A stretch of DNA of 64,000 nucleotides. Source: CAVPGP01 sp963718065 (GTDB lineage Bacteria > Actinomycetota > Thermoleophilia > Gaiellales > Gaiellaceae). A program made the translations under genes and the position numbers. Positions 7,412 through 16,707 of this stretch are shown piece after piece. The DNA is taken from the NCBI GenBank assembly GCA_963718065.1, contig CAVQYE010000007.1, forward strand, positions 124,001 to 188,000. The letters are read 5' to 3'. The notes under the pieces were generated by a model. That model did not search any database and was not told the origin of the DNA. It was given only the letters and a program-made list of their open reading frames with translations. Position 1 is the first letter of the stretch. Each line of letters begins with the position of its first letter.

Positions 7412-8901
7412 CAGGCCCCCTTCTGTGCTTCCAGCTGCTGCGCCCCGGTGGCCAGCTGCTCTGGATGATCCTCGAACTGATACCGCAGCACCGGCTGCCT
7501 GACCGCCTTCACCTCGTCGACCCGGCGGACGGGACGCGAGCGCGGCGCGTCCTTCAGCTTCTGCGGATCTTCGGCCGCGTCGAGCGCGATCTGGTGCATC
7601 GCGTCGGCGAACTCGTCCAGCGTCTCCTTCGCCTCGCTCTCCGTCGGCTCGATCATCAGCGCCTCCGGCACGACGAGCGGGAAGTACACCGTCGGCGGAT
7701 GGAACCCGTAGTCCATCAGGCCCTTCGCGACGTCGAGTGCGGTGATCCCGTGATCGCGCTTCAGGTGCCGCGCCGACAGCACGAACTCGTGCATGCAGAG
7801 CCGGTCGTACGGAAGCTCGTAGTCGTCCTTCAGGCGCGCGAGCAGGTAGTTCGCGTTCAGCACGGCGACCTCGCTCATCTCCCGCAGCTGGTTCCCCCAC
7901 GAACGGATGTAGGCGTACGAGCGGACGAAGACGCCGAACGGCCCGGTGAACGCACGCACCTTGCCGATCGACTTCGGCCGGTCGAAGTCCAGCCGGAACG
8001 CGTCGCCGTCCTTGACCGGCTGGGGCACCGGCAGGAACGGCTCCAGAATGTCGCGCACCGCGATCGGGCCGCCGCCGGGGCCGCCGCCGCCGTGCGGCTG
8101 CGAGAACGTCTTGTGGAGGTTGATGTGGACGATGTCGAAGCCCATGTCGCCGGGCCTCGAGATGCCGCAGACCGCGTTCAGGTTCGCGCCGTCGTAGTAC
8201 ATGAGCGCGCCGGCCCCGTGGAAGATCGCCGCGATCTCCTCGACGTTCTCGTCGAACAGGCCGAGCGTCGAGGGATTGGTGAGCATCAGCCCGGCGGTGT
8301 CGCCGTCGACCATCTCGCGCAGGCGCGTCACGTCGATGTTGCCGCGCGCGTCGGTGGCGACCTTCTGCAGCTCGAACCCCGACATCGTCACCGACGCGGG
8401 GTTCGTCCCGTGCGCGGTGTCTGCAACGACGATCTTGCGGCGGTTCGTCTCGCCTCTGTCGGCGAAGTAAGCGCGGATCAGCATCAGGCCGGTCACCTCG
8501 CCCTGGGACCCCGCGGCGGGCTGCAGGCTGACGGCGTGCAGGCCGGTGATCTCCTTGAGGATCTCCTGCAGCCGCCACATCAGCTCCAGCGCGCCCTGCG
8601 CCCCGTCGTCCTCCTGCAGCGGGTGGAGCTGCGCGAAGCCCGGCAGCATCGCGACTCGCTCGTTGACGCGCGGGTTGTACTTCATCGTGCACGAGCCGAG
8701 CGGATAGAAGCCCGTGTCGACGCCGAAGTTCCGCGTCGAGAGCTGGGTGAAGTGGCGGAGGATCTCCGGCTCGGCGAGCTCGGGCAGGCGCGGCAGCGTC
8801 GTGCGCGCGAGCTCCGACGGAACCTCGGGCTGCGGCAGATCGTGACGGGGCAGCGTGTAGGCCGTGCGCCCAGGGACGCTCTTCTCGTAGATCAGCTTCA
8901 T
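7411..8901 (-). CDS. gcvPB: Glycine dehydrogenase (decarboxylating) subunit 2
   Basis: The C-terminal half of the P protein, which with GcvPA forms the PLP-dependent decarboxylase that passes aminomethyl to GcvH. The PLP-lysine motif is INLHKTFSQPHGGGGPGGGP; STRNFGVDTGFYPLGSCTMKYNP and GTNPAS are also family signatures. 496 residues is usual for this subunit. It starts at ATG 8901 and overlaps the end of gcvPA by ATGA. The reading frame is intact throughout, unlike its operon partners. Its stop overlaps the start of the ferritin-like gene. Confidence 0.96.
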   Translation of the reverse strand: MKLIYEKSVPGRTAYTLPRHDLPQPEVPSELARTTLPRLPELAEPEILRHFTQLSTRNFGVDTGFYPLGSCTMKYNPRVNERVAMLPGFAQLHPLQEDDGAQGALELMWRLQEILKEITGLHAVSLQPAAGSQGEVTGLMLIRAYFADRGETNRRKIVVADTAHGTNPASVTMSGFELQKVATDARGNIDVTRLREMVDGDTAGLMLTNPSTLGLFDENVEEIAAIFHGAGALMYYDGANLNAVCGISRPGDMGFDIVHINLHKTFSQPHGGGGPGGGPIAVRDILEPFLPVPQPVKDGDAFRLDFDRPKSIGKVRAFTGPFGVFVRSYAYIRSWGNQLREMSEVAVLNANYLLARLKDDYELPYDRLCMHEFVLSARHLKRDHGITALDVAKGLMDYGFHPPTVYFPLVVPEALMIEPTESEAKETLDEFADAMHQIALDAAEDPQKLKDAPRSRPVRRVDEVKAVRQPVLRYQFEDHPEQLATGAQQLEAQKGA

Positions 8902-10216
8902 TTCCCCAGAACCTCCGCGAGGCGATCGATGTCCGCCGGCGAGCGCTTCTCCGTCACGGCGACGAGGAGCGCGTCGTCCAGGCCGGGATAGTCGCGGCCG
9001 AGCGCGTACCCGGGATGGACACCCTGGGCGCGCGCCTGCTTGATCGCCTCCTGCGCGGGCCGGTCCGAGGCGAACGGCGAACTCCTTGAACGTCGCCCGG
9101 TCGCCCGAAACGACGGGCAGGCCGAGGCGCTCCTTCGCGTAGGCGGCGAGGCTCATGCACGTCGTGCCGAGCTCGCGGATGCCCTGTGGGCCGAGCCACG
9201 AGAGATAGACGAGCCCCTGCAGACTGAGCAGCGTCTGATTGGTCGTCATGTTGTGCGTCGCCTTCTCCCGGCGGATGTGCTGTTCGCGGGTCTGCAGCGT
9301 CAGCACGTACGCACGCTTTCCATCGAGGTCGGTCGTCTCGCCGATGATCCGGCCGGGCATCCGGCGGACGTACTCCTGCTTCGCAGCGAAGAAGCCGTAG
9401 TGCGGCCCGCCGAAGCTCTGGTAGTTGCCGGCCCCCTGCCCCTCGCCGATCGCGATCGCGCAGCCGTATGCCCCCGGCGCCTCGAGCACGCCCAGCGACA
9501 ACGGGTCGACGTGGGCGACGGGCATCGCGCCGGCGTCGTTCGCGGCCGCCGCGAGCTCGGGTGCGGCCTCGAGGACGCCGAAGAAGTTCGGCTGCTGGAA
9601 GATCACGCACGCCGCGTCCTCCGCCGCGTCCGCCACGGCCGCAGGGTCGGTCCACCCCTGCTCGTGCGGAACCTCGACGACCTCCATCCCGAACCCCGGC
9701 GCATACGTCTTCAAGACCTGCCGCACCTGCGGGTTCGTTGCTTCGGTGACGACGATCTTCGACCGGCCGGTGACGTGCCTGGCCACGTAGCACGCGTCCG
9801 CGGCCACGGTCGACCCGTCGTAGCCCGACGCGTTCGAGACGTCCATCCCGGTCAGCTCGCAGATCGCCGTCTGGTACTCGAAGATCGCCTGCAGGACGCC
9901 CTGGCTCATCTCGGGCTGGTACGGCGTGTAGGCGGTCAGGAACTCGCCGCGCTGGATCACCGCGTCGGCGATCGCCGGCACGTAGTGGTCGTAGATGCCT
10001 GCGCCGAGAAACGAAAGCTCGAGGGAGTTCCGCCCCGCAAGCTCCTCGAGGTGTGCTGTGACCTCCTGCTCGGAAAGCGGCGGCTCGAGGTCCAGCTCGC
10101 GCCCGAGACGGACGCCTGCCGGGATGTCTGCGGAAGAGCTCGTCGATCGAGTCGACGCCGATCGTCGCCAGCATCGCCTCGCGGTCGGCGTCCGTGAGCG
10201 ACAGGTACGCGCTCAA
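8898..10216 (-). CDS. gcvPA: Glycine dehydrogenase (decarboxylating) subunit 1 (two frameshifts)
   Basis: The N-terminal half of the P protein. It starts with TTG at 10216 directly after the gcvH stop and reads MSAYLSLTDADREAML...DSIDELF. An extra C near 10133 shifts the frame, which resumes as IPAGVRLGRELDLEPPLSEQEV and continues through GEFLTAYTPYQPEMSQG and TNQTLLSLQGLVYLS. A second one-base insertion near 9065 is needed to reach the true C terminus (RPAQEAIKQAR ... IDRLAEVLGK) and the TGA overlapping gcvPB. About 439 residues when corrected, as expected. The two-gene P protein distinguishes this lineage from most Actinomycetota, which have a single gcvP. Confidence 0.9.
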
Positions 10217-10613
10217 CTACTCGTCCGCCAGAAGCTGCTTGTACGCCTCTGCGTCCAGGAGCTGCTCGACCTCGGACGGGTTCGCTGAGCCGGATCCGGA
10301 CCAGCCAGCCTTCGCCGTACGGATCCTCGTTGACCGTCTCCGGCTCGTCGATCGCCTTCTGATTGACGTCGATGATCTCGCCCGAGAGCGGTGCGATCAC
10401 GTCTGAGACCGCCTTCACGGACTCGACCTCGCCGTAGGTCGCGTCCTTGGCGATCGTGGCCCCCGTCTCGGGAGCCTCGTAATGGACGAGCTCGCCGAGG
10501 GCGTCCTGGGCGTACCAGGTGACGCCGAGCGTCGCCTCGTCACCGTCGATGCGCGCCCAGTCGTGCTCGGCGTGGTACTTGAGATCCTCGGGATAGCTCT
10601 CGGCCGCGGCCAC
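10217..10613 (-). CDS. gcvH: Glycine cleavage system H protein (one frameshift)
   Basis: Lipoyl carrier that shuttles the aminomethyl group between P, T and L proteins. The lipoylated lysine lies in GEVESVKAVSDVIAPLSGEI, and the front reads YPEDLKYHAEHDWARIDGDEATLGVT. Start is GTG at 10613, overlapping the gcvT stop (TAGTG). Near 10281 an extra base shifts the last 20 residues; the corrected end reads SEVEQLLDAEAYKQLLADE and stops immediately before gcvPA. About 131 residues when corrected, normal for the family. Confidence 0.93.
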
Positions 10614-11663
10614 TAGCGCTCCTTCTGGTAGATGGGCTTCTTGACGATCCTGGCACCGCGCGGCTTGCCGCGGACGTCGATCGTGATCGATGTGTCGGGT
10701 TGCGCCTGCGCGGCCGGCACATAACCGAGGCCGATGCCGACGTCGAGCATCGGCGAATGCGAGCCGGAGGTAACGCGGCCGCCGCCCTCGATCGACATGC
10801 CCTGCCGCGGAATCGCCTTCTCGGTCATCACGAAGGCGGCGAGGCGCTCTGCTCGGCCCCTCCTCCTTGACGCGGCGGAGCACGTCGGCGCCCGTGAAGT
10901 CCGTCTCGAGCGCGCAGACCCAGCCGAGGCCGGCGGAGATCGCATCGGTGTCCTGGTCGATGTCGTTGCCGTGGAGCGGGAAGCACACCTCGAGCCGGAG
11001 CGTGTCGCGCGCGCCGAGCCCGACGGGCGTGACACCCCGGGCAATGACGGCGTCCCAGAGCGCAACCGCCTCCTCGGCGGGCGTCATCAGCTCCACACCC
11101 TCCTCGCCGGTGTAGCCGGTGCGATTCACCATCACCTCGACTCCGTCGAGCTCAGCCATCTCCCACGTGAACGCCTTGCCGTGCTCGAGCCCGAGCCGCT
11201 CGAGCGCGCGCGGACCCTGCACGGCGAGCAGTGCGTACTCGTCCGAGAAGTCACGCACGTCCGAGCCGGGTAGCTCACGCGTCTTGAGCCATTCGAAGTC
11301 GGCCGCCCGGTTCGAGGCGTTGACGATCAACAGATACCGAAAGTCGTCGGTGCGATAGACGATCAGGTCGTCGACGATGCCGCCGCGCTCGTTCGTCAGC
11401 AGCGTGTATTGCGCATCGCCGACGCCGAGCTTGTCGATGTCGTTCGAGAGCGTCGCCTGCAGGAGATCACGCGCGTACATCCCCTCGACCTCGAGCTCGC
11501 CCATGTGCGAGACGTCAAAGACGCCCGAGTCCGTGCGCACCGCCCGGTGCTCGGGAATGACGCCCTCGTACTGGACGGGCATCTCCCAGCCGGCGAAGGG
11601 AACCATCCGAGCGCCGGCCGCGACGTGGCGATCGTAGAGAGGCGTGCGCGCGAGGGTCTGCAC
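10613..11663 (-). CDS. gcvT: Aminomethyltransferase, glycine cleavage T protein (one frameshift)
   Basis: Transfers the methylene group from aminomethyl-GcvH to tetrahydrofolate and releases ammonia. It begins MQTLARTPLYDRHVAAGARMVPFAGWEMP and contains FDVSHMGELEVEG, NRTGYTGEEGVEL and LEVCFPLHGND, all conserved in the folate-binding fold. An extra C near 10857 moves the frame. The C terminus continues as RAERLAAFVMTEKAIPR, then GGGRVTSGSHSP, ending VKKPIYQKER. The corrected length is about 350 residues. It is the first gene of the operon gcvT-gcvH-gcvPA-gcvPB-ferritin, all joined by overlaps. No lipoamide dehydrogenase (gcvL) is nearby. Confidence 0.93.
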
Positions 11664-11675
11664 CGCCCTGATGCT

Positions 11676-11733
11676 AACGACCCGTCATGGACTGCGGCCC
11701 CGCCTTGTGGACGGGACCACGGACCGGGTCGTT
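11676..11733. terminator. Inverted repeat between ftsZ and gcvT
   Basis: AACGACCCG at 11676-11684 pairs exactly with CGGGTCGTT at 11725-11733. Inner complementary blocks (CCGCAGTCC-like against GGTCCGTGG-like on the minus strand) extend the structure. It lies between the dcw cluster end and the gcv operon, both on the minus strand, so it may end ftsZ transcription or form a gcvT leader structure. There is no T-tract, so a classic intrinsic terminator is not demonstrated. Confidence 0.45.
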
Positions 11734-11804
11734 TCGCCGGCCACATGAGCCGACTGGGGAGAGAGCAGGCGCCTTCTACCCGGCGCTCAGCCCTCGGCAA
11801 ACGT

Positions 11805-12872
11805 CTACTCGTCGCGCAGGAACGACGGCACGTCGAGCACGTCCGAGGACATGTCGAAGTCGCTGCTGTCGGATGGTGCCCCGACCGGCGCCTCGACGCT
11901 CGTGCGACTCGTCCGGCGCCGTCTGCCGGAGCCGAAGCCCGTCGCGATCACGGTCACGCGCACCTCGTCGGTGAGTGACTCGTTGATGACCGCGCCGAAG
12001 ATGACGTTCGCGTTCTGGTCGGCCGCGCTCGTCACGACCTCCGCGGCCTCGTTGACCTCGAAGAGGCCGAGGTCGGGGCCGCCGGTGATGTTCAGCAGGA
12101 TGCCCGTCGCGCCCTCGATGGACGCCTCGAGCAGCGGGCTGGAGACGGCGGTGCGAGCCGCCTCGGTGGCGCGGTTCTCGCCCTGCGAGACGCCGATGCC
12201 CATCAGCGCCGAGCCGGCGTCGCGCATGATCGTCCGGACGTCGGCGAAGTCGAGGTTGACGATGCCGGGCACGGTGATCAGGTCCGTGATGCCCTGCACG
12301 CCCTGGCGGAGGATGTCGTCGGCCATCTTGAAGGCGTCGACGATCGACGTCCGCTTCTCGACGACCTGGAGCAGGCGGTCGTTCTCGATCACGATCAGCG
12401 TGTCCACCTTGTCCGAGAGGTCGGAGATGCCCTGGTCGGCCTGTTGCGCACGGCGCCTGCCCTCGAACGAGAACGGCTTCGTGACGACGCCGACGGTGAG
12501 CGCCTCGAGCTCGCGCCCGAGCTCGGCGACGATCGGCGCGCCGCCCGTGCCCGTGCCGCCACCCTCGCCCGCGGTGACGAAGATCATGTCGGCGCCCTTC
12601 AGCGCCTCCTTCAGCTCATCGCGGCTCTCCTGAGCAGCCGCCTGACCGACCACCGGATCGGCGCCGGCGCCGAGCCCCCGCGTCGCCTTCGCACCGATGT
12701 GGATCTTCACGTCGGCATCGCACATCATCAATGCCTGCGCGTCGGTGTTGACGGCGATGAACTCGACGCCGGAAAGGCCGGCATCGACCATGCGGTTGAC
12801 GGCGTTCGTGCCGCCGCCGCCGACTCCGACGACCTTGATGACTGCGAGGTAATTCCCGCTGCGTTCTCTCAT
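11805..12872 (-). CDS. ftsZ: Cell division protein FtsZ
   Basis: Tubulin-like GTPase that forms the cytokinetic ring. The GTP-binding signature GGGTGTGG is visible, preceded by the VGVGGGGTNAVNRM nucleotide motif and followed by the T7 synergy-loop region NLDFADVRTIM. The body ends near residue 315 with VTVIATGF. A short linker leads to a C-terminal peptide, VLDVPSFLRDE, which fits the conserved tail that binds partner proteins. The ATG at 12872 (MRERSGNYLAVIKVVG) is preferred to an ATG seven codons upstream. It is the last gene of the dcw cluster. Confidence 0.97.
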   Translation of the reverse strand: MRERSGNYLAVIKVVGVGGGGTNAVNRMVDAGLSGVEFIAVNTDAQALMMCDADVKIHIGAKATRGLGAGADPVVGQAAAQESRDELKEALKGADMIFVTAGEGGGTGTGGAPIVAELGRELEALTVGVVTKPFSFEGRRRAQQADQGISDLSDKVDTLIVIENDRLLQVVEKRTSIVDAFKMADDILRQGVQGITDLITVPGIVNLDFADVRTIMRDAGSALMGIGVSQGENRATEAARTAVSSPLLEASIEGATGILLNITGGPDLGLFEVNEAAEVVTSAADQNANVIFGAVINESLTDEVRVTVIATGFGSGRRRRTSRTSVEAPVGAPSDSSDFDMSSDVLDVPSFLRDE

Positions 12873-13005
12873 GTGAAGTTCGCTCGACCTCAAGCTTTCA
12901 TGGAGGTTGGGGCTGTCGAGCGCCTCCTTCCAAGGGCAGAGTAGGGGCAGTTGCCGCGTGTGTCAACGCGGATATTGGCACTCTCGACCGTCATAACCCT
13001 CAACC

Positions 13006-13815
13006 TCAACCTCCGACTTGAGAGTTGAGAGCGACAACCGGCCGCTCGGGGACGCTGACGTCGAGGTAGGAGCCGGGGCCGGCCTCACCGACCGTGTGGA
13101 GCACGCGGCGAGCGATCGACAGCTTCAGCCGCAGGTCGCCGGTGTCGCCGAGGCGAAGCTCCAGGCCTGTCCGCAGCACGAGCGTCACCTCGTCTCGCGT
13201 GGCGCGCACGTAGCGCGGGTGAAGGCCGAACGCGCCGCCCGCGAGAGGCGCGAGCGCGGCAACCGCGCGGGACCCGCTGCGGACGTCCACCCTGTCCCCC
13301 ACGCGCGGCGAGGCATCCGGGCCGAGCCAGATCCGGGGCAGGCCGAGGAGCGTGCCGTGAACGGCTGTCCGGAGCACCCGACCTCGCGTCGAGACGACCC
13401 ACGACTCGGCGCCGCGGCGCAGGACCGCCGCCGGCTCCTCGGTGCGGATGCGGATCGAGAGCGTGTGCGGGAAGGCGCGGTCGATCGAGGCCGATTGGAC
13501 CTCCGGCACCTGCTCGGTGAGGAGTGCGCCCAGGGCGGCCGGATCGACCTTGAGCAGGCTGACCCCGCGCTCGTCGCGCAGCGCCCGGCGAATCTCGTTC
13601 TGCACCCGGGGCGGCGCCCCCTGCAACTCGATCCGCTGCACCGCGAAGACGGACGTCTCACGCGCTGCGCCGTAGAGCGCGACGGCGGCGACCAGGAGCC
13701 CGAGCCCGACGACGATCGACCGTCCCGACGGTGCGACGGCGCCGAGGGCGCGTCGCTGCGGCAACCGTTGCACGGCGGCACGCGCGGTCGGGCGACTCTT
13801 GTGGCGCGCGGACAC
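13006..13815 (-). CDS. ftsQ: Cell division protein FtsQ/DivIB
   Basis: A bitopic divisome protein: basic cytoplasmic tail (residues 1-30), one transmembrane helix at about 32-50 (SIVVGLGLLVAAVALYGA), then a POTRA domain from about 56 (VFAVQRIELQGAPPRVQNEIRRAL) and a beta domain. It connects the FtsL/FtsB pair with the peptidoglycan synthase FtsW-FtsI. 269 residues is normal. It precedes ftsZ with a 130-base gap; ftsA is absent, as in actinobacteria. It is separated from murB/prs by two genes on the opposite strand. Confidence 0.88.
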   Translation of the reverse strand: MSARHKSRPTARAAVQRLPQRRALGAVAPSGRSIVVGLGLLVAAVALYGAARETSVFAVQRIELQGAPPRVQNEIRRALRDERGVSLLKVDPAALGALLTEQVPEVQSASIDRAFPHTLSIRIRTEEPAAVLRRGAESWVVSTRGRVLRTAVHGTLLGLPRIWLGPDASPRVGDRVDVRSGSRAVAALAPLAGGAFGLHPRYVRATRDEVTLVLRTGLELRLGDTGDLRLKLSIARRVLHTVGEAGPGSYLDVSVPERPVVALNSQVGG

Positions 13816-13895
13816 GCGGGACTCTTCGCCGCGTCGCTCGATTGACCTGCCGGAGGGGCGGCTCTATCGTCGGGAAGAGAAGGCGAGGAGGACGC

Positions 13896-15155
13896 ATGAC
13901 CCCCAGTGCGCGTTCATCCTGCGGCGCCTGTGCGCTGCTCGCGGTGGCGATGGTGGCCGTCCTCGGATCGGCCGGCGGAGCCCGGGCGACGTTTCCGGGG
14001 CGGCTCGGGCCTGTCGTCTACTCCAGCGCACGCGACGGCAGCGGCGACCTCTTCGTCGTCGACTCCGCAAACGGGACGGTGAGCCGCCTCACGAGCTCTC
14101 CCACGGCCGACGACGCCGAGCCGGCCTGGTCGCCCGACCTCGACAGTGGCCGAATCGCGTTCGCGAGCACGCGGAGCGGCAACACCGACGTCTACGTGAT
14201 CGACGCCGACGGCTCCAACGAGCAGCAGCTGACGAACGGCCCAGCGGTCGACACGCAGCCGGCGTGGTCGCCCGACGAGAGCGACCACAGGATCGTCTTC
14301 GTCTCCGACCGGGACGGGAACCGCGAGCTCTACACCATGCGGGACGACGGGAGCGACCCACGACGGCTGACGACCGACGGCGCGATCGACACCGACCCGG
14401 CGTGGTCGCCTGACGGCAAGCGGATCACATTCGCGAGCAACCGCACCGGCAATTTCGACATCTGGCTCATGAACGCGGACGGCACGGGCCAGCAGAGGAT
14501 CACGAAGAAGGGCGGCGACGACAGGCATCCGTCCTGGTTCCCCGACGGCTCGCTGATCGCCTTCGACCGGACGCCCACGGGAGGCGCCGGCGACATCTAC
14601 TTCATCAAGCCCGACAGCCGTGGCCTCGGGCGCGTGACCGTGACCCGCTCCAATGACGTCGAGCCGGTCTGGTCGCCCGACGGAAGCAGCATCGCGTTCA
14701 CGAGCGACCGGAGCGGGAACGGCGACGAGCTCTGGGTGATGCGCGCGACAGGCGCGCAGCCGGTGCAGCTCACCGCGTCCGCGGCGCCCGCCGGCGCCGC
14801 CGACTGGCAGCGCCGCGTGCCGCTCGACATCACCGTCGTCCTGCCGACGGTCGTCGCGGAGGCAGGCGGACGCGTCTGCACGCAAACCGGCACGCCGGGC
14901 CCGGACCAGCTTGAAGGCGGCGCCTACGCAGATGTGATCTGCGGGCTCGGCGGAGCGGACACGATCAGCACCGGTGCAGGCGACGACGTCGTGATCGGCG
15001 GGCCGGGAAGCGACACCATCTCGACCGGCAGCGGGGCCGACACGATCTACGCGCGCGACGGAGTCCGTGACCGGATCAACGGCGGCCCCGGGCGTGACCG
15101 CGCGCACGTCGATCCAAAACGCGACAAGCTTTCCGGCGTGGAGGTCCGGTTCTGA
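13896..15155 (+). CDS. Secreted TolB-like beta-propeller with C-terminal RTX-type calcium-binding repeats
   Basis: A 419-residue exported protein. A signal peptide runs from MTPSARSSCG through a hydrophobic LLAVAMVAVLGSAGGARA core. Five PD40/WD40-like blades follow, each with a PxWSPD or PxWFPD motif and an I(A/V/T)F strand. The C-terminal 90 residues contain glycine-aspartate repeats such as GGADTISTGAGDD and GGPGSDTISTGSG, which are hemolysin-type calcium-binding nonapeptides. The role is unknown; such proteins are common surface proteins in this lineage. The start is supported by GCGAGGAGG upstream. It lies on the plus strand inside an otherwise minus-strand dcw cluster and overlaps the next gene. 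Confidence 0.85.
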   Translation: MTPSARSSCGACALLAVAMVAVLGSAGGARATFPGRLGPVVYSSARDGSGDLFVVDSANGTVSRLTSSPTADDAEPAWSPDLDSGRIAFASTRSGNTDVYVIDADGSNEQQLTNGPAVDTQPAWSPDESDHRIVFVSDRDGNRELYTMRDDGSDPRRLTTDGAIDTDPAWSPDGKRITFASNRTGNFDIWLMNADGTGQQRITKKGGDDRHPSWFPDGSLIAFDRTPTGGAGDIYFIKPDSRGLGRVTVTRSNDVEPVWSPDGSSIAFTSDRSGNGDELWVMRATGAQPVQLTASAAPAGAADWQRRVPLDITVVLPTVVAEAGGRVCTQTGTPGPDQLEGGAYADVICGLGGADTISTGAGDDVVIGGPGSDTISTGSGADTIYARDGVRDRINGGPGRDRAHVDPKRDKLSGVEVRF

Positions 15156-15730
15156 CCACGAAGCGGCGCCCGGCGCGCCCGAAGATCGTCGACCGGATCG
15201 CGCAGATCCCGAAGATCGCGAGCGGAGCAGGCGCCGTCGTCGGCCTGATCGCCGGCATCCTCGGCCTCTACACGTTCTTCCACCACGACAGCGGCTCGCC
15301 GCCGCCCGCGACGACGGCGCCGACCGTCGTCCAGCAGGAGGTGCACCTCGACGGCGTCGCGCTGGAGAACGGCGTCACGCTGCGGGAGTACCTGGAGCGG
15401 ATCGGGAAGCCGACGAGCGGCTACAGCCGCGGCCAGCTCGCCCACGGTGGTGTCGTCGCGACCGTCTCGCTGACCGCAGTCGGGCTCGAAGGCAAGGAGC
15501 TCCTCCTCAACTGGACGCTGATCGACGACGCCAGCAAGAAGCAGGTGCCCGACTTCCGCGACCAGCCGGCGGGGCGGATTCGCGAGGGCGGGCTCAAGAA
15601 GGGCGGCAGCGACTTCTGGGTGCCCGCACCGACACGGCCGGGGCTCTACTGGGTCCTCTTCGAGCTCCGCGCGCTGAACGGATCGCTGATCGACAAGAAG
15701 CTCAGCGACCGCACGTTCCGCGTCGCGTGA
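15152..15730 (+). CDS. Single-pass membrane protein with extracytoplasmic domain, probable CTG start
   Basis: The open frame begins well before the first in-frame ATG/GTG (15341). A CTG at 15152, overlapping the TGA of the upstream gene (CTGA) and preceded by GGAGG seven bases before, gives the N terminus (M)TTKRRPARPKIVDRIAQIPK. That is followed by a transmembrane helix (GAVVGLIAGILGLYTFF, about residues 28-45), a Thr/Pro linker and an extracytoplasmic beta-rich domain ending in FELRALNGSLIDKKLSDRTF. The basic N terminus followed by a helix makes biological sense, so I favour 192 residues. Function unknown. It is coupled to the beta-propeller gene, so the two may act together at the cell surface. 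Confidence 0.65.
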   Translation: MTTKRRPARPKIVDRIAQIPKIASGAGAVVGLIAGILGLYTFFHHDSGSPPPATTAPTVVQQEVHLDGVALENGVTLREYLERIGKPTSGYSRGQLAHGGVVATVSLTAVGLEGKELLLNWTLIDDASKKQVPDFRDQPAGRIREGGLKKGGSDFWVPAPTRPGLYWVLFELRALNGSLIDKKLSDRTFRVA

Positions 15731-15734
15731 GGCA

Positions 15735-16707
15735 CTAGTCCAGGAACAGGCTGCTGATGCTCTCTCGGTTGTGGATCCGGCGGATCGCCTCGGCGAAGAG
15801 CGACGCGGCCGGGACGACCCGCACCTTCTCGCTGAACGGCTCGGGCTGGGTCTCGATCGAGTCCGTGCAGTAGATACGGGAGATCGAGCTCGCATCGAGC
15901 GCCTCCATCGCACCGACGGCGAACACGCCATGGGTCACGGCGGCGACCACCGAGCGGGCGCCGCGGGCGACGAGCTGCTCGGCGGCCTCGACGAGCGTGC
16001 CGCCGCTGACCGTGAAGTCGTCGACGAGGATCGCGTCGCGGCCGGACACTTCGCCGATGATCTCGACGACGTGCGGCAGCTCATCGTGCTCGGGGCGCTC
16101 CTTGTCGGCGATCGCGAGCGGCGCGTCGAGCCGGCGGGCCATGCTCCTGGCCTTCTTCGCGAAGCCTGCGTCCGGCGAGACGACGACCGGGTTGTCGAGC
16201 CCGTCGCCGCGGATCGCGTCGCAGAGCATCGCTCCCGCGTACAGGTCGTCGACCGGGCGCGCGAAAGAAGCCCTGGATCTGCGGAGCGTGCAGGTCCATG
16301 CACACGACGCGGTCGGCGCCCGCGGCCTCGATCGCGTCGGCGCACACACGGGCGCGGATCGACACGCGGGGCTCGTCCTTCTTGTCGCCCTTCGCGTAGC
16401 TGAAGTAGGGGACGACCGCCGTCACCGAGTCGGCGCTCGCGCGGCGGAAGGCGTCGAGCCAGAAGAGCAGCTCCATGAAGTTCGCATTCGCCGGAAACGC
16501 GGTCGACTGGACGATGTAGACGCTGCGGCCGCGGACGTTCTCGAGCACGCGGACGAAGAGGTTGCCGTCGGAGAAGCGGAGCGTCTGGTTTCGGCCGAGC
16601 GCGACGCCGAGCTCGTCGCAGATCGCCCGGGTGAGGTTCGGGCTTGCCGAGCCGGCAAAGACGAGCGGTGCGTCGTCCTCGTCGCGGCGCGTCCAGGGAG
16701 CCTTCAT
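15735..16707 (-). CDS. prs: Ribose-phosphate pyrophosphokinase (one frameshift)
   Basis: Makes PRPP from ribose 5-phosphate and ATP for nucleotide, His and Trp synthesis. Conserved blocks are FSDGNLFVRVLENVRG, VVPYFSYAKGDKK, MDLHAPQIQGFF, VVVSPDAGFAKKA and the PRPP loop DDFTVSGGTL. That loop differs from the usual DDxxDTxGT, so this is a divergent PRPP synthetase or a closely related family member. An extra base near 16262 shifts the frame after QGFF; the corrected text continues ARPVDDLYAGAML. About 323 residues when corrected. Its ATG overlaps the murB stop (ATGA), so it is translationally coupled to the dcw cluster. Confidence 0.85.

Noticed and set aside
7411..8692. GcvPB fused to the ferritin-like protein
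   Set aside because: The apparent fusion arises in a different reading frame; gcvPB has its own TGA that overlaps the ATG of the ferritin-like gene.
11664..11804. Glycine riboswitch upstream of gcvT
   Set aside because: I looked for the conserved glycine aptamer cores on the minus strand and did not find them; only a hairpin is present.
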